From positions 1 through 14,064 of the forward strand of contig CADAPN010000072.1 of NCBI GenBank assembly GCA_902789835.1: DNA of 14,064 bases. Reading direction: 5' to 3'. Origin of the DNA: Oscillospiraceae bacterium. GTDB lineage: Bacteria > Bacillota_A > Clostridia > Oscillospirales > Oscillospiraceae. Made by a program: the position numbers and the translations under genes. Shown here in pieces: positions 1-7,762 of this stretch (position 1 is the first letter of the stretch; each line of letters starts with the position of its first letter). The notes below the pieces were generated by a model. The model was not told the DNA's origin. It made no database searches and worked only from the letters and a program-made list of their open reading frames with translations.

Positions 1-1968
1 GGTGGCCACGCTGGACAGGCCGTTGGCCAGGCTGTAATGGATCGGGGAAATCTCTTCGTTTGCGATCAGTTCTTCTGTCGGCAGCACATAGATTCCGTCG
101 CTGCTGAGGATCCACATGTCCCCCTCATCGCTCTCATAAAGGTCAAAATTGTTGGTATAAGGGAAGTTCTGTATCGTTGTCACCCGGTAATCCGGTGTCA
201 TATACGCGATGGAATTGCTCGTGACAAGCCAGAAGAGGTCTCTGGCCTCATCGCGTTTGATCTTCATGACGATGCCGGATGACAGTCCGTCGGCATAGCT
301 GATCCTGCGGATCCCGCCGTCATGGATCACATAGATTCCGTCTCCGTTGGATCCGAGAAGAATGTCCCCGTTTTCCGCCGCCGCGACGGCCAGGCTCTCG
401 ATATTGACGATGCCGTCCTCTTTTCCATAACGCTCCGTCACCCGGTCGCCCTCAATAACGGCGACGCCGCCGTTGTGGGCAACCAATATGGCCCCGTCTT
501 CCCGCTCTGAGACCATCCGGACGTAGTTGCTGAGCAGGCCTTCCTCTTTGCCGAACGCGAGGACCTTTCCTCCGTCATACCTCAGCAGGCCGCCTCCCCA
601 GATTGAGAGCCAGAGCCGGTTCCGGCTGTCCCGGATGATGGAGCGGATTCGGGCTCCCGCCAGCAGCTTCAGCAGATCATCCTCTTCCAGGTCTGCGCCG
701 GAGGCCGTTCTGGCCTCTGACAGATGGATGCTCTGTTTCGGTATGTCCTGCCCCAGCACGATCAGGCCGGAATCCGTTCCAAGATACAGATCTCCGTCGT
801 ACAGGCAGGTGGAGTTGACCACCATCGGCGGGAGATGGTAGCGCGCAAACAGATCGTTAAACCGGTTCAGGACAATCTTCATCACGCCCTGGCGTGTGGA
901 CGTAAACCAGAGATTTCCTTCGTAATCCGCCAGAACCTGGCCGATGTTGTTGTTCATCGGATAGTCATCCAGCACATGCAGGCCGTCATCGTCCAGAACG
1001 CCGATTCCGTTTCCGCAGCAGAGCCAGAGCCTCTGGCCAATCTTCTGCAGGCCCTCGATTTTGTCGAGGGGTGCGGCGTCGGTTTTTTCCGTCTCCCGAA
1101 GGCCTTCCGTCATGCTTCCGTAGTACAGGGAGGATTCTCCCGCCCCAAGGTATACGTATCCGGGGCGATCCGGGTCCGGGAGAATGACATGGACATCCTC
1201 GACCGGGTTCGCGTCATCCCCGAGGAAGCCTGTCAGTTTTCCGCCGCCGAGTGTGAAAACCTCATCCGAGTTTCCGATGCCGTATACCTGGCCGTCGCTG
1301 CCCCCGAACAGTTCTTCTACATAAACGCCTTCCAGTTCGGGATCTTCCAGGCGTGTAAGCTTCAGGTCCCTGTCAACGGTCACAATGCCTTCCGATGTTC
1401 CGACATAAACCCAGCCGTCTCTGTCTTCGGCAATGGCACAGACTTTTGCCGTGGGAAGCCCTTCCGCCAAGCCCCAGTGTTTCAGGCTGCCGCGCTCCAT
1501 CAGCAGAACGCCGTTGTCGTTGGTGCCGATCCACAGGCGCTGCCGGCTGTCAACAAAAAGGCTGATCACGCCGGTAATCCCCGTGCCGGAGTCTATACGG
1601 ACAAAATTGCAGCCGTCATAGCGTACAAGCCCGCTGTAGCTGCCGATCCAGATGAAGCCGTCGTCTGTCTCGGCAATGGCGTTGGCCTCCGATGTCGGCA
1701 TGCCGTTGCTGCTGTTATAGAGGATTCCGGAGCAGCGCTCGGGATACCGGACCGGATCCACAGACTGTCCGCTTTCTTCTTCGGTCTGCGTCTCTCCCTC
1801 GCAGAAGCCGGCTGCCGCACAGGAGAGCAGGAGTGCCAGAAGAAGGACCCAGCAGAAGAAAAACCGCGCAGCTGAACCTGCGGCGGGCAGACTTTTCCAG
1901 TCCGTCAGCCTGTTCTGCCGGCTCCGTCTTGTGCAGACTGCTTCTGTTTTCTTTCTGTGCTGTATCAT
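1..1968 (-). CDS. Two-component-regulator-propeller sensor protein, C-terminus outside window
   Basis: The open frame runs without a stop from ATG at 1968 to the left edge (656 codons), so the C-terminus is missing. AAGGA lies 8 bases before this ATG. Residues 1-35 are basic; residues 36-55 are hydrophobic (FFFCWVLLLALLLS then C50) and form a signal anchor or, less likely, a lipoprotein signal. From about residue 75 the protein is a string of propeller blades of the Reg_prop type, for example GFIWIGSYSGLVRYDG (104-119) and RLWIGTNDNGVLLM (144-157), with many more W-x-G / D-G-G repeats to the end. In this family the propeller is extracytoplasmic and senses a ligand, often a glycan product. It is usually followed by Y_Y_Y, a TM segment and a GGDEF, histidine-kinase or regulator output. 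In Clostridia GGDEF is common, which would make this a second c-di-GMP protein in the window, but the output domain is not visible and that is inference. Confidence 0.88.
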   Translation of the reverse strand, partial: MIQHRKKTEAVCTRRSRQNRLTDWKSLPAAGSAARFFFCWVLLLALLLSCAAAGFCEGETQTEEESGQSVDPVRYPERCSGILYNSSNGMPTSEANAIAETDDGFIWIGSYSGLVRYDGCNFVRIDSGTGITGVISLFVDSRQRLWIGTNDNGVLLMERGSLKHWGLAEGLPTAKVCAIAEDRDGWVYVGTSEGIVTVDRDLKLTRLEDPELEGVYVEELFGGSDGQVYGIGNSDEVFTLGGGKLTGFLGDDANPVEDVHVILPDPDRPGYVYLGAGESSLYYGSMTEGLRETEKTDAAPLDKIEGLQKIGQRLWLCCGNGIGVLDDDGLHVLDDYPMNNNIGQVLADYEGNLWFTSTRQGVMKIVLNRFNDLFARYHLPPMVVNSTCLYDGDLYLGTDSGLIVLGQDIPKQSIHLSEARTASGADLEEDDLLKLLAGARIRSIIRDSRNRLWLSIWGGGLLRYDGGKVLAFGKEEGLLSNYVRMVSEREDGAILVAHNGGVAVIEGDRVTERYGKEDGIVNIESLAVAAAENGDILLGSNGDGIYVIHDGGIRRISYADGLSSGIVMKIKRDEARDLFWLVTSNSIAYMTPDYRVTTIQNFPYTNNFDLYESDEGDMWILSSDGIYVLPTEELIANEEISPIHYSLANGLSSVAT

Positions 1969-2004
1969 ATGTCCGTTCCTTTTCTCCGGGGTGACTGATA
2001 ATCC

Positions 2005-2033
2005 ATTTTAGCAGAATACCCATTCCAGTGCAA
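2005..2033 (-). promoter_or_regulatory. Promoter of the propeller sensor gene
   Basis: On the minus strand TTGCAC (2033-2028) and TAAAAT (2010-2005) are separated by exactly 17 bases, 37 bases before the ATG at 1968. It lies just past the terminator of the neighbouring CoA-transferase, so the two minus-strand genes are separate units. Confidence 0.6.
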
Positions 2034-2039
2034 GGACAG

Positions 2040-2069
2040 AAAACGCGGGAGTCGGATTTCCCGCGTTTT
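2040..2069 (-). terminator. Rho-independent terminator of the CoA-transferase gene
   Basis: An 11-bp perfect stem (2040-2050 with 2059-2069, arm AAAACGCGGGA) closes an 8-base loop. It starts 3 bases past the CoA-transferase stop codon and has A/T runs on both flanks. The run of T on the minus-strand side is short (TTTT inside the stem base). Confidence 0.75.
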
Positions 2070-2071
2070 TC

Positions 2072-3406
2072 TTATCTCTTGTTGCTCTGTCTCCAGATCT
2101 TCTGTTCCTCGGCGGCTTTGATCAGCTCATCGCGGAAGTCCGGATGAGCGATATTGATCAGCGCCTCGGCGCGCTGCCAGGTGGTCTTTCCCGGAAGGCT
2201 CGCGATGCCGTATTCCGTCACGATGTTCGGCGCCTGGGTCCGCAGGGTGGTGATGATGTCGCCGTTTGTGAAGTGCGGGAGGATGTTGGAATGCATGGCC
2301 CCCGTCTTGTCCGTTAAGGTCGCGTGCATGGCGAGGAAGGCCCTGCCGTGTTCGGCCTCCAGAGCGCCGGTGATGAAGTCCACCTGGCCGCCGGTGCCGC
2401 TGATCTGCCGCAGGCCGGCGGATTCGCTGCTCACCTGGCCGAAGAGGTCCACCGCGATGCAGCCGTTGATGGAGATGAAGTCGTCCAGTTCCCGGATGGT
2501 AGCCGGATTGTTGACATAGGCCATCGGGGCCGACAGCACCGCGTCGTTGTGATCCAGAAAGTCATACAGCTTCCGGGAGCCGTTGCAGATGGAGAAGACG
2601 CCCTTGCCGCGGTTCAGCTTTTTCTTCGCATTGGTGATTTTCCCGGCAAGATAGAGATCCAGATACCCGTCGCTCATGAGCTCGGTGTGCATGCCGAGGT
2701 CCTTCACGTCCGACTCGGCGATCATGCTGCCGATGGAGTTCGGGATGCCCCCGATGCCCAGCTGCAGGGTGCAGCCGCTGGTCACATAGGGGAAGATGTG
2801 GGATGCGATCTTTCGGTCGACGTCGGTTGCGTTCGGGCTCTTCACCGTCGGAACCGGAATCTCCGACTCCACAACATAATCCACATCCCGAATGTTGATG
2901 TGGTCATTGGCAAGGCCCGCAATCGTGGGCATGCTGGGGTTTACTTCGAGGATGATATGCTCCGCTGCGTCCAGGATCTCCTGCATGGTGCAGTTGGTGA
3001 GGCCGTAGGAGAAGTTCCCGTTTTTGTCCATGGGCGCCACCGTGATCATCGCGACGTTCACCGGGGCATATCCCTTGCGGTAATAGCTTCCGTTGTGCCG
3101 GAACAGCATGGGAATGTGATAGGCCCGTCCCTGGTCGATGTATTTCCGGTCCAGGCCGGAGCAGTGCCAGAGGTTGTAGGTGAAGGCGCCGTGGGTATCG
3201 TTCTCCACGGTCTGCACCGGGACCATGGAGATGGCGTTGCGGATCTTCACGTCATGCAGTTCCCCGCTGCGCCTCGCCAGGGCCGCATCCAGCGCCTGGG
3301 GGAAGGAACAGGTCTCGCTGTAGTCCACCCAGTCCCCGTCCTTCACAATCCTGACCGCTTCGTCCGCCGTGCGGAGCTTCTGTGCATACATGGTCTGATA
3401 GTCCAT
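2072..3406 (-). CDS. Acetyl-CoA hydrolase/transferase family CoA-transferase (butyryl-CoA:acetate / 4-hydroxybutyrate type)
   Basis: This 444-residue cytoplasmic enzyme has the usual length for the butyryl-CoA:acetate and 4-hydroxybutyrate CoA-transferases of gut Clostridia. It moves CoA between an acyl-CoA and a free acid such as acetate through a glutamyl-CoA intermediate. Visible signatures are GIGGIP (217-222), HTELMSDG with the expected catalytic Glu at 242, SGTGGQVDF (336-344), and the C-terminal [20 protein letters not shown] block (409-428). The start has GGAGGA 6 bases upstream. It is transcribed alone, from a promoter 130-160 bases upstream, and ends in a terminator. It is divergent from the c-di-GMP protein gene. 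The family is secure. The substrate (butyryl-CoA, 4-hydroxybutyrate, propionate or other) cannot be read from the motifs, so no gene symbol is given; terminal butyrate synthesis is the most likely role in this kind of organism. Confidence 0.92.
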   Translation of the reverse strand: MDYQTMYAQKLRTADEAVRIVKDGDWVDYSETCSFPQALDAALARRSGELHDVKIRNAISMVPVQTVENDTHGAFTYNLWHCSGLDRKYIDQGRAYHIPMLFRHNGSYYRKGYAPVNVAMITVAPMDKNGNFSYGLTNCTMQEILDAAEHIILEVNPSMPTIAGLANDHINIRDVDYVVESEIPVPTVKSPNATDVDRKIASHIFPYVTSGCTLQLGIGGIPNSIGSMIAESDVKDLGMHTELMSDGYLDLYLAGKITNAKKKLNRGKGVFSICNGSRKLYDFLDHNDAVLSAPMAYVNNPATIRELDDFISINGCIAVDLFGQVSSESAGLRQISGTGGQVDFITGALEAEHGRAFLAMHATLTDKTGAMHSNILPHFTNGDIITTLRTQAPNIVTEYGIASLPGKTTWQRAEALINIAHPDFRDELIKAAEEQKIWRQSNKR

Positions 3407-3431
3407 CTCTGTCCTCCAATGCAGCTTTTAC

Positions 3432-3446
3432 TGTTTATCGTAAACA
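3432..3446. promoter_or_regulatory. Operator-like palindrome in the CoA-transferase leader
   Basis: TGTTTA-TCG-TAAACA is a 6-bp inverted repeat with a 3-base centre, 26 bases ahead of the CoA-transferase ATG. A related site, GTTTACGAAAC, occurs at 3605-3615 ahead of the opposite gene. On the minus strand the first site reads GTTTACGATAAAC, so GTTTACGA is shared. It could bind a regulator; none is identified. Confidence 0.35.
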
Positions 3447-3481
3447 CATTTGATTTTTGCGGTTTGCGTAATTGATCTTCT

Positions 3482-3512
3482 GTTATTCCGCCCGCGCAGC
3501 GGGCGGAATAAC
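3482..3512. repeat. 14-bp perfect hairpin without a T tract, in the CoA-transferase leader
   Basis: GTTATTCCGCCCGC (3482-3495), loop GCA, then the exact complement (3499-3512). Neither side is followed by a T run, so it does not look like an intrinsic terminator. From the proposed start near 3532 it would lie in the first 50 bases of the CoA-transferase mRNA, with about 75 bases left before the start codon. Confidence 0.75.
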
Positions 3513-3538
3513 GCGGGCATTATTTTCGCTTGCTATAT

Positions 3539-3567
3539 ATTCTACCTCGTACGGCGTGTTTTGTAAA
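3539..3567 (-). promoter_or_regulatory. Promoter of the CoA-transferase gene
   Basis: On the minus strand TTTACA (3567-3562), a 17-base spacer and TAGAAT (3544-3539). The -35 abuts an inverted repeat AATGCA-N5-TGCATT (3567-3583) on its upstream side, a place where a regulator could act. Confidence 0.55.
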
Positions 3568-3583
3568 ATGCAAATCATGCATT
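3567..3583. promoter_or_regulatory. Inverted repeat AATGCA-N5-TGCATT between divergent promoters
   Basis: Six-base arms (3567-3572 and 3578-3583) around AATCA touch the -35 of the CoA-transferase promoter and lie about 60 bases upstream of the -10 of the opposite gene. The position suits a regulator shared by both; this is inference from position only. Confidence 0.35.
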
Positions 3584-3622
3584 CTAAAAAAAGATAAGAT
3601 TTTGGTTTACGAAACTAACATT

Positions 3623-3649
3623 TTGTTGTAAAATATAGAATTGTATAAT
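3623..3649 (+). promoter_or_regulatory. Promoter of the REC-GGDEF-EAL-GGDEF gene
   Basis: A consensus -10 TATAAT lies at 3644-3649. The -35 is poor (TTGTTG at 3623-3628 with a 15-base spacer, or TTTTGT at 3621-3626 with 17), which suggests dependence on an activator. Transcription would start near 3656, giving a leader of only about 22 bases that carries the strong GGAGGAG site (3664-3670). Confidence 0.5.
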
Positions 3650-3677
3650 ATGCTGATCATTTTGGGAGGAGAATCAA

Positions 3678-6600
3678 ATGCCAAACCTGCATGAGCCTTT
3701 GCGCACGTACAGCGGGCGGAGATGCGTTCTGGTTGTTGACGACGAACTGGTCAACCGCGAGATTCTCAGGAACTATCTGTGCAATGATTATGAGGTGCTC
3801 TGCGCTGCGGACGGTACGGAAGCGCTCCGTCTGATGCGCGAACGGAAGGACGCTCTGTCCTTGGTTCTGCTGGATCTGCTCATGCCTGTCATGTCGGGTT
3901 ATGAGGTCCTGAAAAGCGCCAAAGCGGACGAGGAGCTGAAGCACATTCCCGTCATCGTCACCACCTCGGAGCAGGCGGCCGAGCTGGAAAGCCTGCAGCT
4001 CGGCGCAATCGATTTTGTTCCGAAGCCCTACCCGCCGGTCGACATTGTCCTCGCCCGTGTTCTCAGGATTATCGAGCTCTCGGAAGACCGGGACATTATC
4101 CAGTCCACCGAACGGGACGAGCTCACCGGCCTTCTCAACAAGGAATTCTTCTATCGCTACGCCGAGCAGTTTGATCAGCGCCATCCGGACATGAAGACCG
4201 ACGCGGTCATCCTGGATGTCAACCACTTCCACATGATCAACGAGCGTTACGGCAAGGCATACGGAGACGAGGTCCTCCGGCGCATCGGTCAGAAGGCCCG
4301 TGAGATGGTCGGTGATTCCGGCGGAATCGTCTGCCGCCGGGAAGCCGACACCTTCATGGTCTACTGCCCGCACCGGGAGGACTATAAGGACATCATGGAG
4401 CATGTCTCCACCGGCCTCTTTGAGGATGACCGCAACGCGTCCAACCGTGTGCGCCTGCGCATGGGGATCTATTCCGACGTCGACAAGGGCATTGACATCG
4501 AGCGCCGCTTTGACCGGGCCAAGATGGCTTCGGACTCCGTTCGCGGCAACTTTAACAAAGCCATCGGCCTGTATGACAGCCATCTGCATGAGAAGAACCT
4601 CTTTGCCGAGCAGCTGATTGAGGACTTCTCCAAAGCCCTCGAGGAGCACCAGTTCCATGTCTACTACCAGCCGAAGTTCGATATCCGTTCCAACACGCCG
4701 GTTCTGGCCGGGGCGGAAGCGCTGGTTCGCTGGATTCATCCGGAGCACGGCATGATCAGTCCTGGCATTTTCATTCCCCTGTTTGAAGAAAACGGCCTGA
4801 TCCAGCAGCTCGATTCCTACGTCTGGAGAGAGACCGCGAGACAGGTCCGGGCCTGGAAAGACAAGTTTGATTATTCGATTCCGATCTCGGTGAACGTCTC
4901 CCGGGTCGATATGTTTGACCAGGAGCTCCCTGCGGTTCTTGAGGACATTCTGACAGAGAACCGGATTACAAGCGAGGATCTGCACCTGGAAGTCACCGAA
5001 TCGGCCTATACGCAGGATTCCGTCCAGATCATCACCGCCGTGGAGCGTTTCCGCTCCCTCGGCTTCAAGGTGGAGATGGATGATTTCGGCTCCGGTTATT
5101 CCTCGCTGAACATGGTTTCGTCGCTGCCCATTGACGCCTTGAAGCTGGACATGCAGTTTATCCGCAACGCCTTCAAGCCGGGCGGCAGCACCCACATGAT
5201 CGAGATCATCATCAACATCGCCGACTATCTCCATGTCCCGGTCATTGCCGAAGGCGTGGAGACCGAAGACCAGCTCACCACCCTAAAGGATATGGGCTGC
5301 GACATTGTTCAGGGCTACTTTTTCTCCAAGCCGGTGCCCGCTTCGGAATTCGAGGCCTTCATTCTCCAGAAGAAGGAATCCGACCGGGCCCAGTATGCCG
5401 GGGCCGAGGTGGAAAGCGCAGACCAGATCATCCTCTCGGTGCGGGAAGCCGAAACCAGCGAAGCCGTCGCGGAAGAAGCGTCCAAGGCGGCGCAGAAGGA
5501 CGCCGGAGAGCGCGAGCGCAGCGGGATCCATCTGCGCACGGCCAATCTGTTCTTCGCCGTGCTGGCCATTCTGGCCGCAGTCTCTCTTTTCGTCTCCGAC
5601 ATCGCCGTCGCAAAAGGATATCAGCGGGTGGAAAACGCCTGTGACCGGTATATCGCCGCTCAGCTGGCCGCCTCGAACATGGAATCCGCTTCCGACTATC
5701 TGACGGATCGTGTCCGCTGCTTCGTTGTCACCGGCGAGGTGCAGTATCTGGAGGACTTCTTCGAGGAAGTCAACGTCACCCGGCGCAGAGACCTGGCGGT
5801 GGAAAACCTGGAAGAACTGCTGGCCGGCAGCGACAACACCGCCCTCATGAGTCTGAACTCCGCTCTCCTCCTCTCCAACGAGCTCATCAACACCGAATAT
5901 CTCGCCATGCGCATGATGGTGGAGATCGGGGATTACGACCCGGCGGATCTTCCGGAAGAAATCACTTCCATCACCCTGAGTTCTGACATCAGGCAGCTTA
6001 GCGACGCCGAGCTCCGGCACAAGGCGCAGGACCTTGTCTTCGACAGCAACTACATGCACTTCAAGGACCGCATCCGCGAGAATGTCAGCCTTTGCACCCA
6101 GTCGCTGATCCGTTCTTCCAGTCTGGAGCTGGAAAATGCTTCTTCCAGAATGTCCGTCCTGGTCAATCTTCAGACCGTCCTCACGATTCTCTTCCTGCTG
6201 ATCGTGTTTGCTGTCATCTATTTCATCAGCACGCTGATCCGCAAGCCGCTTACCAAAATGGTGGATCTCATGCGCACCCAGGAGACCATTCCGCCCACCG
6301 GCGCCGAGGAACTCCGCTTTGTCACGCGCACCTACAACTACATTCTCGAAGAAAACCGGATCGCGAGAGAACGCCTCAGCCATGAGGCTTCCCATGATTC
6401 CCTGACGGGTCTCTTCAACCGCGGTGCCTACGACATGCTGATGAAGAGCGTCGACGTGTCGCACATTGCGCTGATTCTCATTGACATTGATCTCTTCAAG
6501 TCCATCAACGACACTTACGGCCACGCGGTAGGTGACCGCGTCCTCAGGCGGGTGGCCGAGGTTCTCCAGCAGAGCTTCCGCTCGGTGGATATCATCTGCC

Positions 6601-6851
6601 GCTTCGGCGGTGACGAATTTGTGATTGTGATGACCCGCGTCAACGGTTCCATGGGCCAGCTGGTCATGAACAAGATCGCCCGCGTCAACGAGATTCTCTC
6701 CAACCCGAAGGACAACCTTCCCCCTGTCACGCTCAGTGCGGGCGTCGCCTTCTCCGACCGGGCCAAGCCCCAGGGCGACATCTTCAACGACGCCGACACC
6801 GCGCTTTACCGGGTAAAGAAAAGCGGCCGGGGCGGCTGTTCCATCTATTGA
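3678..6851 (+). CDS. Multidomain c-di-GMP protein: REC, degenerate GGDEF, EAL, TM, extracytoplasmic, TM, GGDEF
   Basis: This 1057-residue protein starts 7 bases after GGAGGAG. REC (about 15-132) keeps the acid pocket D21/D22, phospho-acceptor D66, T95/T96 and K116. A first GGDEF-like domain (about 145-300) has EADTF (222-226) in place of the signature and no RxxD inhibitory site, so it should not make c-di-GMP. The EAL domain (about 305-565) looks fully active as a phosphodiesterase: E347 of EAL, N406, E438, E441, DDF 468-470, K489, E525 and Q545 with QGYFFSKP. After an acidic linker come TM1 (about 621-642), an extracytoplasmic region of about 185 residues with no family I recognise, TM2 (about 832-852), a short HAMP-like linker, and a C-terminal GGDEF domain with D936/D938, FGGDEF (976-981) and an RxxD I-site (R968, D971), hence an active, product-inhibited cyclase. 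The cytoplasmic REC-PDE half and the membrane-sensor-cyclase half would work in opposition. No partner histidine kinase is in the window. Confidence 0.93.
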   Translation: MPNLHEPLRTYSGRRCVLVVDDELVNREILRNYLCNDYEVLCAADGTEALRLMRERKDALSLVLLDLLMPVMSGYEVLKSAKADEELKHIPVIVTTSEQAAELESLQLGAIDFVPKPYPPVDIVLARVLRIIELSEDRDIIQSTERDELTGLLNKEFFYRYAEQFDQRHPDMKTDAVILDVNHFHMINERYGKAYGDEVLRRIGQKAREMVGDSGGIVCRREADTFMVYCPHREDYKDIMEHVSTGLFEDDRNASNRVRLRMGIYSDVDKGIDIERRFDRAKMASDSVRGNFNKAIGLYDSHLHEKNLFAEQLIEDFSKALEEHQFHVYYQPKFDIRSNTPVLAGAEALVRWIHPEHGMISPGIFIPLFEENGLIQQLDSYVWRETARQVRAWKDKFDYSIPISVNVSRVDMFDQELPAVLEDILTENRITSEDLHLEVTESAYTQDSVQIITAVERFRSLGFKVEMDDFGSGYSSLNMVSSLPIDALKLDMQFIRNAFKPGGSTHMIEIIINIADYLHVPVIAEGVETEDQLTTLKDMGCDIVQGYFFSKPVPASEFEAFILQKKESDRAQYAGAEVESADQIILSVREAETSEAVAEEASKAAQKDAGERERSGIHLRTANLFFAVLAILAAVSLFVSDIAVAKGYQRVENACDRYIAAQLAASNMESASDYLTDRVRCFVVTGEVQYLEDFFEEVNVTRRRDLAVENLEELLAGSDNTALMSLNSALLLSNELINTEYLAMRMMVEIGDYDPADLPEEITSITLSSDIRQLSDAELRHKAQDLVFDSNYMHFKDRIRENVSLCTQSLIRSSSLELENASSRMSVLVNLQTVLTILFLLIVFAVIYFISTLIRKPLTKMVDLMRTQETIPPTGAEELRFVTRTYNYILEENRIARERLSHEASHDSLTGLFNRGAYDMLMKSVDVSHIALILIDIDLFKSINDTYGHAVGDRVLRRVAEVLQQSFRSVDIICRFGGDEFVIVMTRVNGSMGQLVMNKIARVNEILSNPKDNLPPVTLSAGVAFSDRAKPQGDIFNDADTALYRVKKSGRGGCSIY

Positions 6852-6880
6852 TCCCGGCGGATTTCATTTGCATATTCCTC

Positions 6881-6914
6881 AACGGGCTGCAGACTCCTCT
6901 GCGGCCCGTTTTTT
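6881..6914 (+). terminator. Rho-independent terminator after the c-di-GMP gene
   Basis: A 12-bp stem with one G-U pair (AACGGGCTGCAG 6881-6892 with 6899-6910), 6-base loop, followed by TTTTTT through 6914. It lies 30 bases past the stop codon. Confidence 0.88.
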
Positions 6915-6925
6915 CCGGAAAAGAA

Positions 6926-6954
6926 TTGACAAACCGTAGCCTCAGTGATATCTT
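6926..6954 (+). promoter_or_regulatory. Promoter of the kinase-like/MATE operon
   Basis: A perfect -35 TTGACA (6926-6931), a 17-base spacer and TATCTT (6949-6954). A better-looking TATACT at 6956-6961 has a spacer of 24 and is a less likely -10. Start would be near 6961, leaving a leader of about 150 bases that holds two inverted repeats. Confidence 0.55.
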
Positions 6955-6980
6955 TTATACTCCTTAACGAAATGCATGGC

Positions 6981-7017
6981 CTGTATATCTCCCCGCCGAA
7001 AGCGGGGAGATATACAG
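6981..7017. repeat. 16-bp perfect hairpin without a T tract, at the start of the operon leader
   Basis: CTGTATATCTCCCCGC (6981-6996), loop CGAAA, exact complement 7002-7017. The following bases (CACTTGGCAAAG) contain no T run, so it is not a normal terminator. It would lie about 20 bases from the 5' end of the mRNA and could protect the transcript or bind a factor. It resembles the hairpin at 3482-3512 in plan: AT-rich base, C-rich arm ending in CCGC, GCGG on return. Confidence 0.75.
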
Positions 7018-7039
7018 CACTTGGCAAAGAATCCTCTCA

Positions 7040-7064
7040 AGCGGTATCATAGTATCATACCGCT
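7040..7064. promoter_or_regulatory. Second inverted repeat in the operon leader
   Basis: AGCGGTAT (7040-7047) and ATACCGCT (7057-7064) flank nine bases; TATCAT occurs twice inside. It may be an operator or a small RNA hairpin 50 bases before the start codon. Confidence 0.5.
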
Positions 7065-7114
7065 CGGAACAGGGAAACCAAGGGAACAGGAACAGAAAGG
7101 AAGCAGGCGGAACG

Positions 7115-7762
7115 ATGCGGATCATCACCATCAGCAGGCAGTTCGGCAGCGGCGGGCGCGAGCTTGGAAAGCGTCTGTCCGATCAGCTGGGCTGGGACTA
7201 TTACGACAAGGAAATCATCGAAGCCCTCGCCGCGGACCAGGGCATGGATGCGGACCATGTCCGCGAAGCGCTGAGTCATCACGGCTGGCACAATGTACAG
7301 CTCACCTATCGCAACAGCTTTGCGCACCTGGGCTTTGATCACGGTCTTCGGACCCAGCTTCTGGTCCGGCAGCGGGAGATCATCCAGGAGATTGCGGAAG
7401 CCGGAAACGACTGTATCATCGTCGGCCGCGACGCCGATGTGATTCTTCAGGACTATCATCCGTTCCGCATCTACATCTGCGCAGATCTTCAGTCACGCCT
7501 GGATCGCTGCATGGCGCATGAAAAGAAGCAGCCCCGTTCCCTCCGGCTTACGGAGAAAGAGGTTCTGCGAAACATCCGCAGCATTGACAAAAGCCGTGCA
7601 CGGATCCGGGAAGTTCTGACCGGGAAGCGGCACGGCGACGCCAGCGTTTTTGACCTGACGGTAAATGCCACGCACTGGAGCATCAAGCATTTGGCGCCTG
7701 TCATGGCGGAGTTTGCAGAGCGCTGGTTTGAGGAACAGGAGGCTGCGGCAGAAGAAGAATGA
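7115..7762 (+). CDS. Cytidylate kinase-like family protein
   Basis: 215 residues; AGGCGG lies 4 bases before the ATG. The N-terminus IITISRQFGSGGRELGKRL (3-21) is the nucleotide-loop signature of the cytidylate kinase-like (Cytidylate_kin2) family, in which the usual GKT/GKS of a P-loop is replaced by GGRELG. The block IIVGRDADVIL (101-111) followed by RIYICADLQSRLDR (118-131) also fits that family, as does IDKSRARIREVLTG (157-170). True CMP kinases are a separate, better-conserved family, so a house-keeping CMP kinase role should not be assumed. The true substrate of this family is not known to me. Its stop overlaps the start of the MATE gene by ATGA, so the two are co-transcribed and probably translationally coupled. 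The C-terminus is strongly acidic (EEQEAAAEEE). Confidence 0.85.
   Translation: MRIITISRQFGSGGRELGKRLSDQLGWDYYDKEIIEALAADQGMDADHVREALSHHGWHNVQLTYRNSFAHLGFDHGLRTQLLVRQREIIQEIAEAGNDCIIVGRDADVILQDYHPFRIYICADLQSRLDRCMAHEKKQPRSLRLTEKEVLRNIRSIDKSRARIREVLTGKRHGDASVFDLTVNATHWSIKHLAPVMAEFAERWFEEQEAAAEEE

Noticed and set aside
724..1875. A 383-residue plus-strand open frame, and another at 2324-3475
   Set aside because: Both lie opposite clear minus-strand genes (propeller sensor, CoA-transferase) and encode no recognisable domain.
3657..5234. A 525-residue open frame on the minus strand opposite the REC/EAL gene, and similar long antisense frames at 5283-6524 and 7489-9003
   Set aside because: They mirror GC-rich third positions of well-supported plus-strand genes, lack recognisable motifs and have no credible ribosome sites.
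6852..7114. Possible c-di-GMP riboswitch (GEMM) in the leader of the operon next to the c-di-GMP gene
   Set aside because: The conserved GEMM core and tetraloop/receptor layout are not visible; only simple hairpins are present. The same holds for the 3407-3677 gap.
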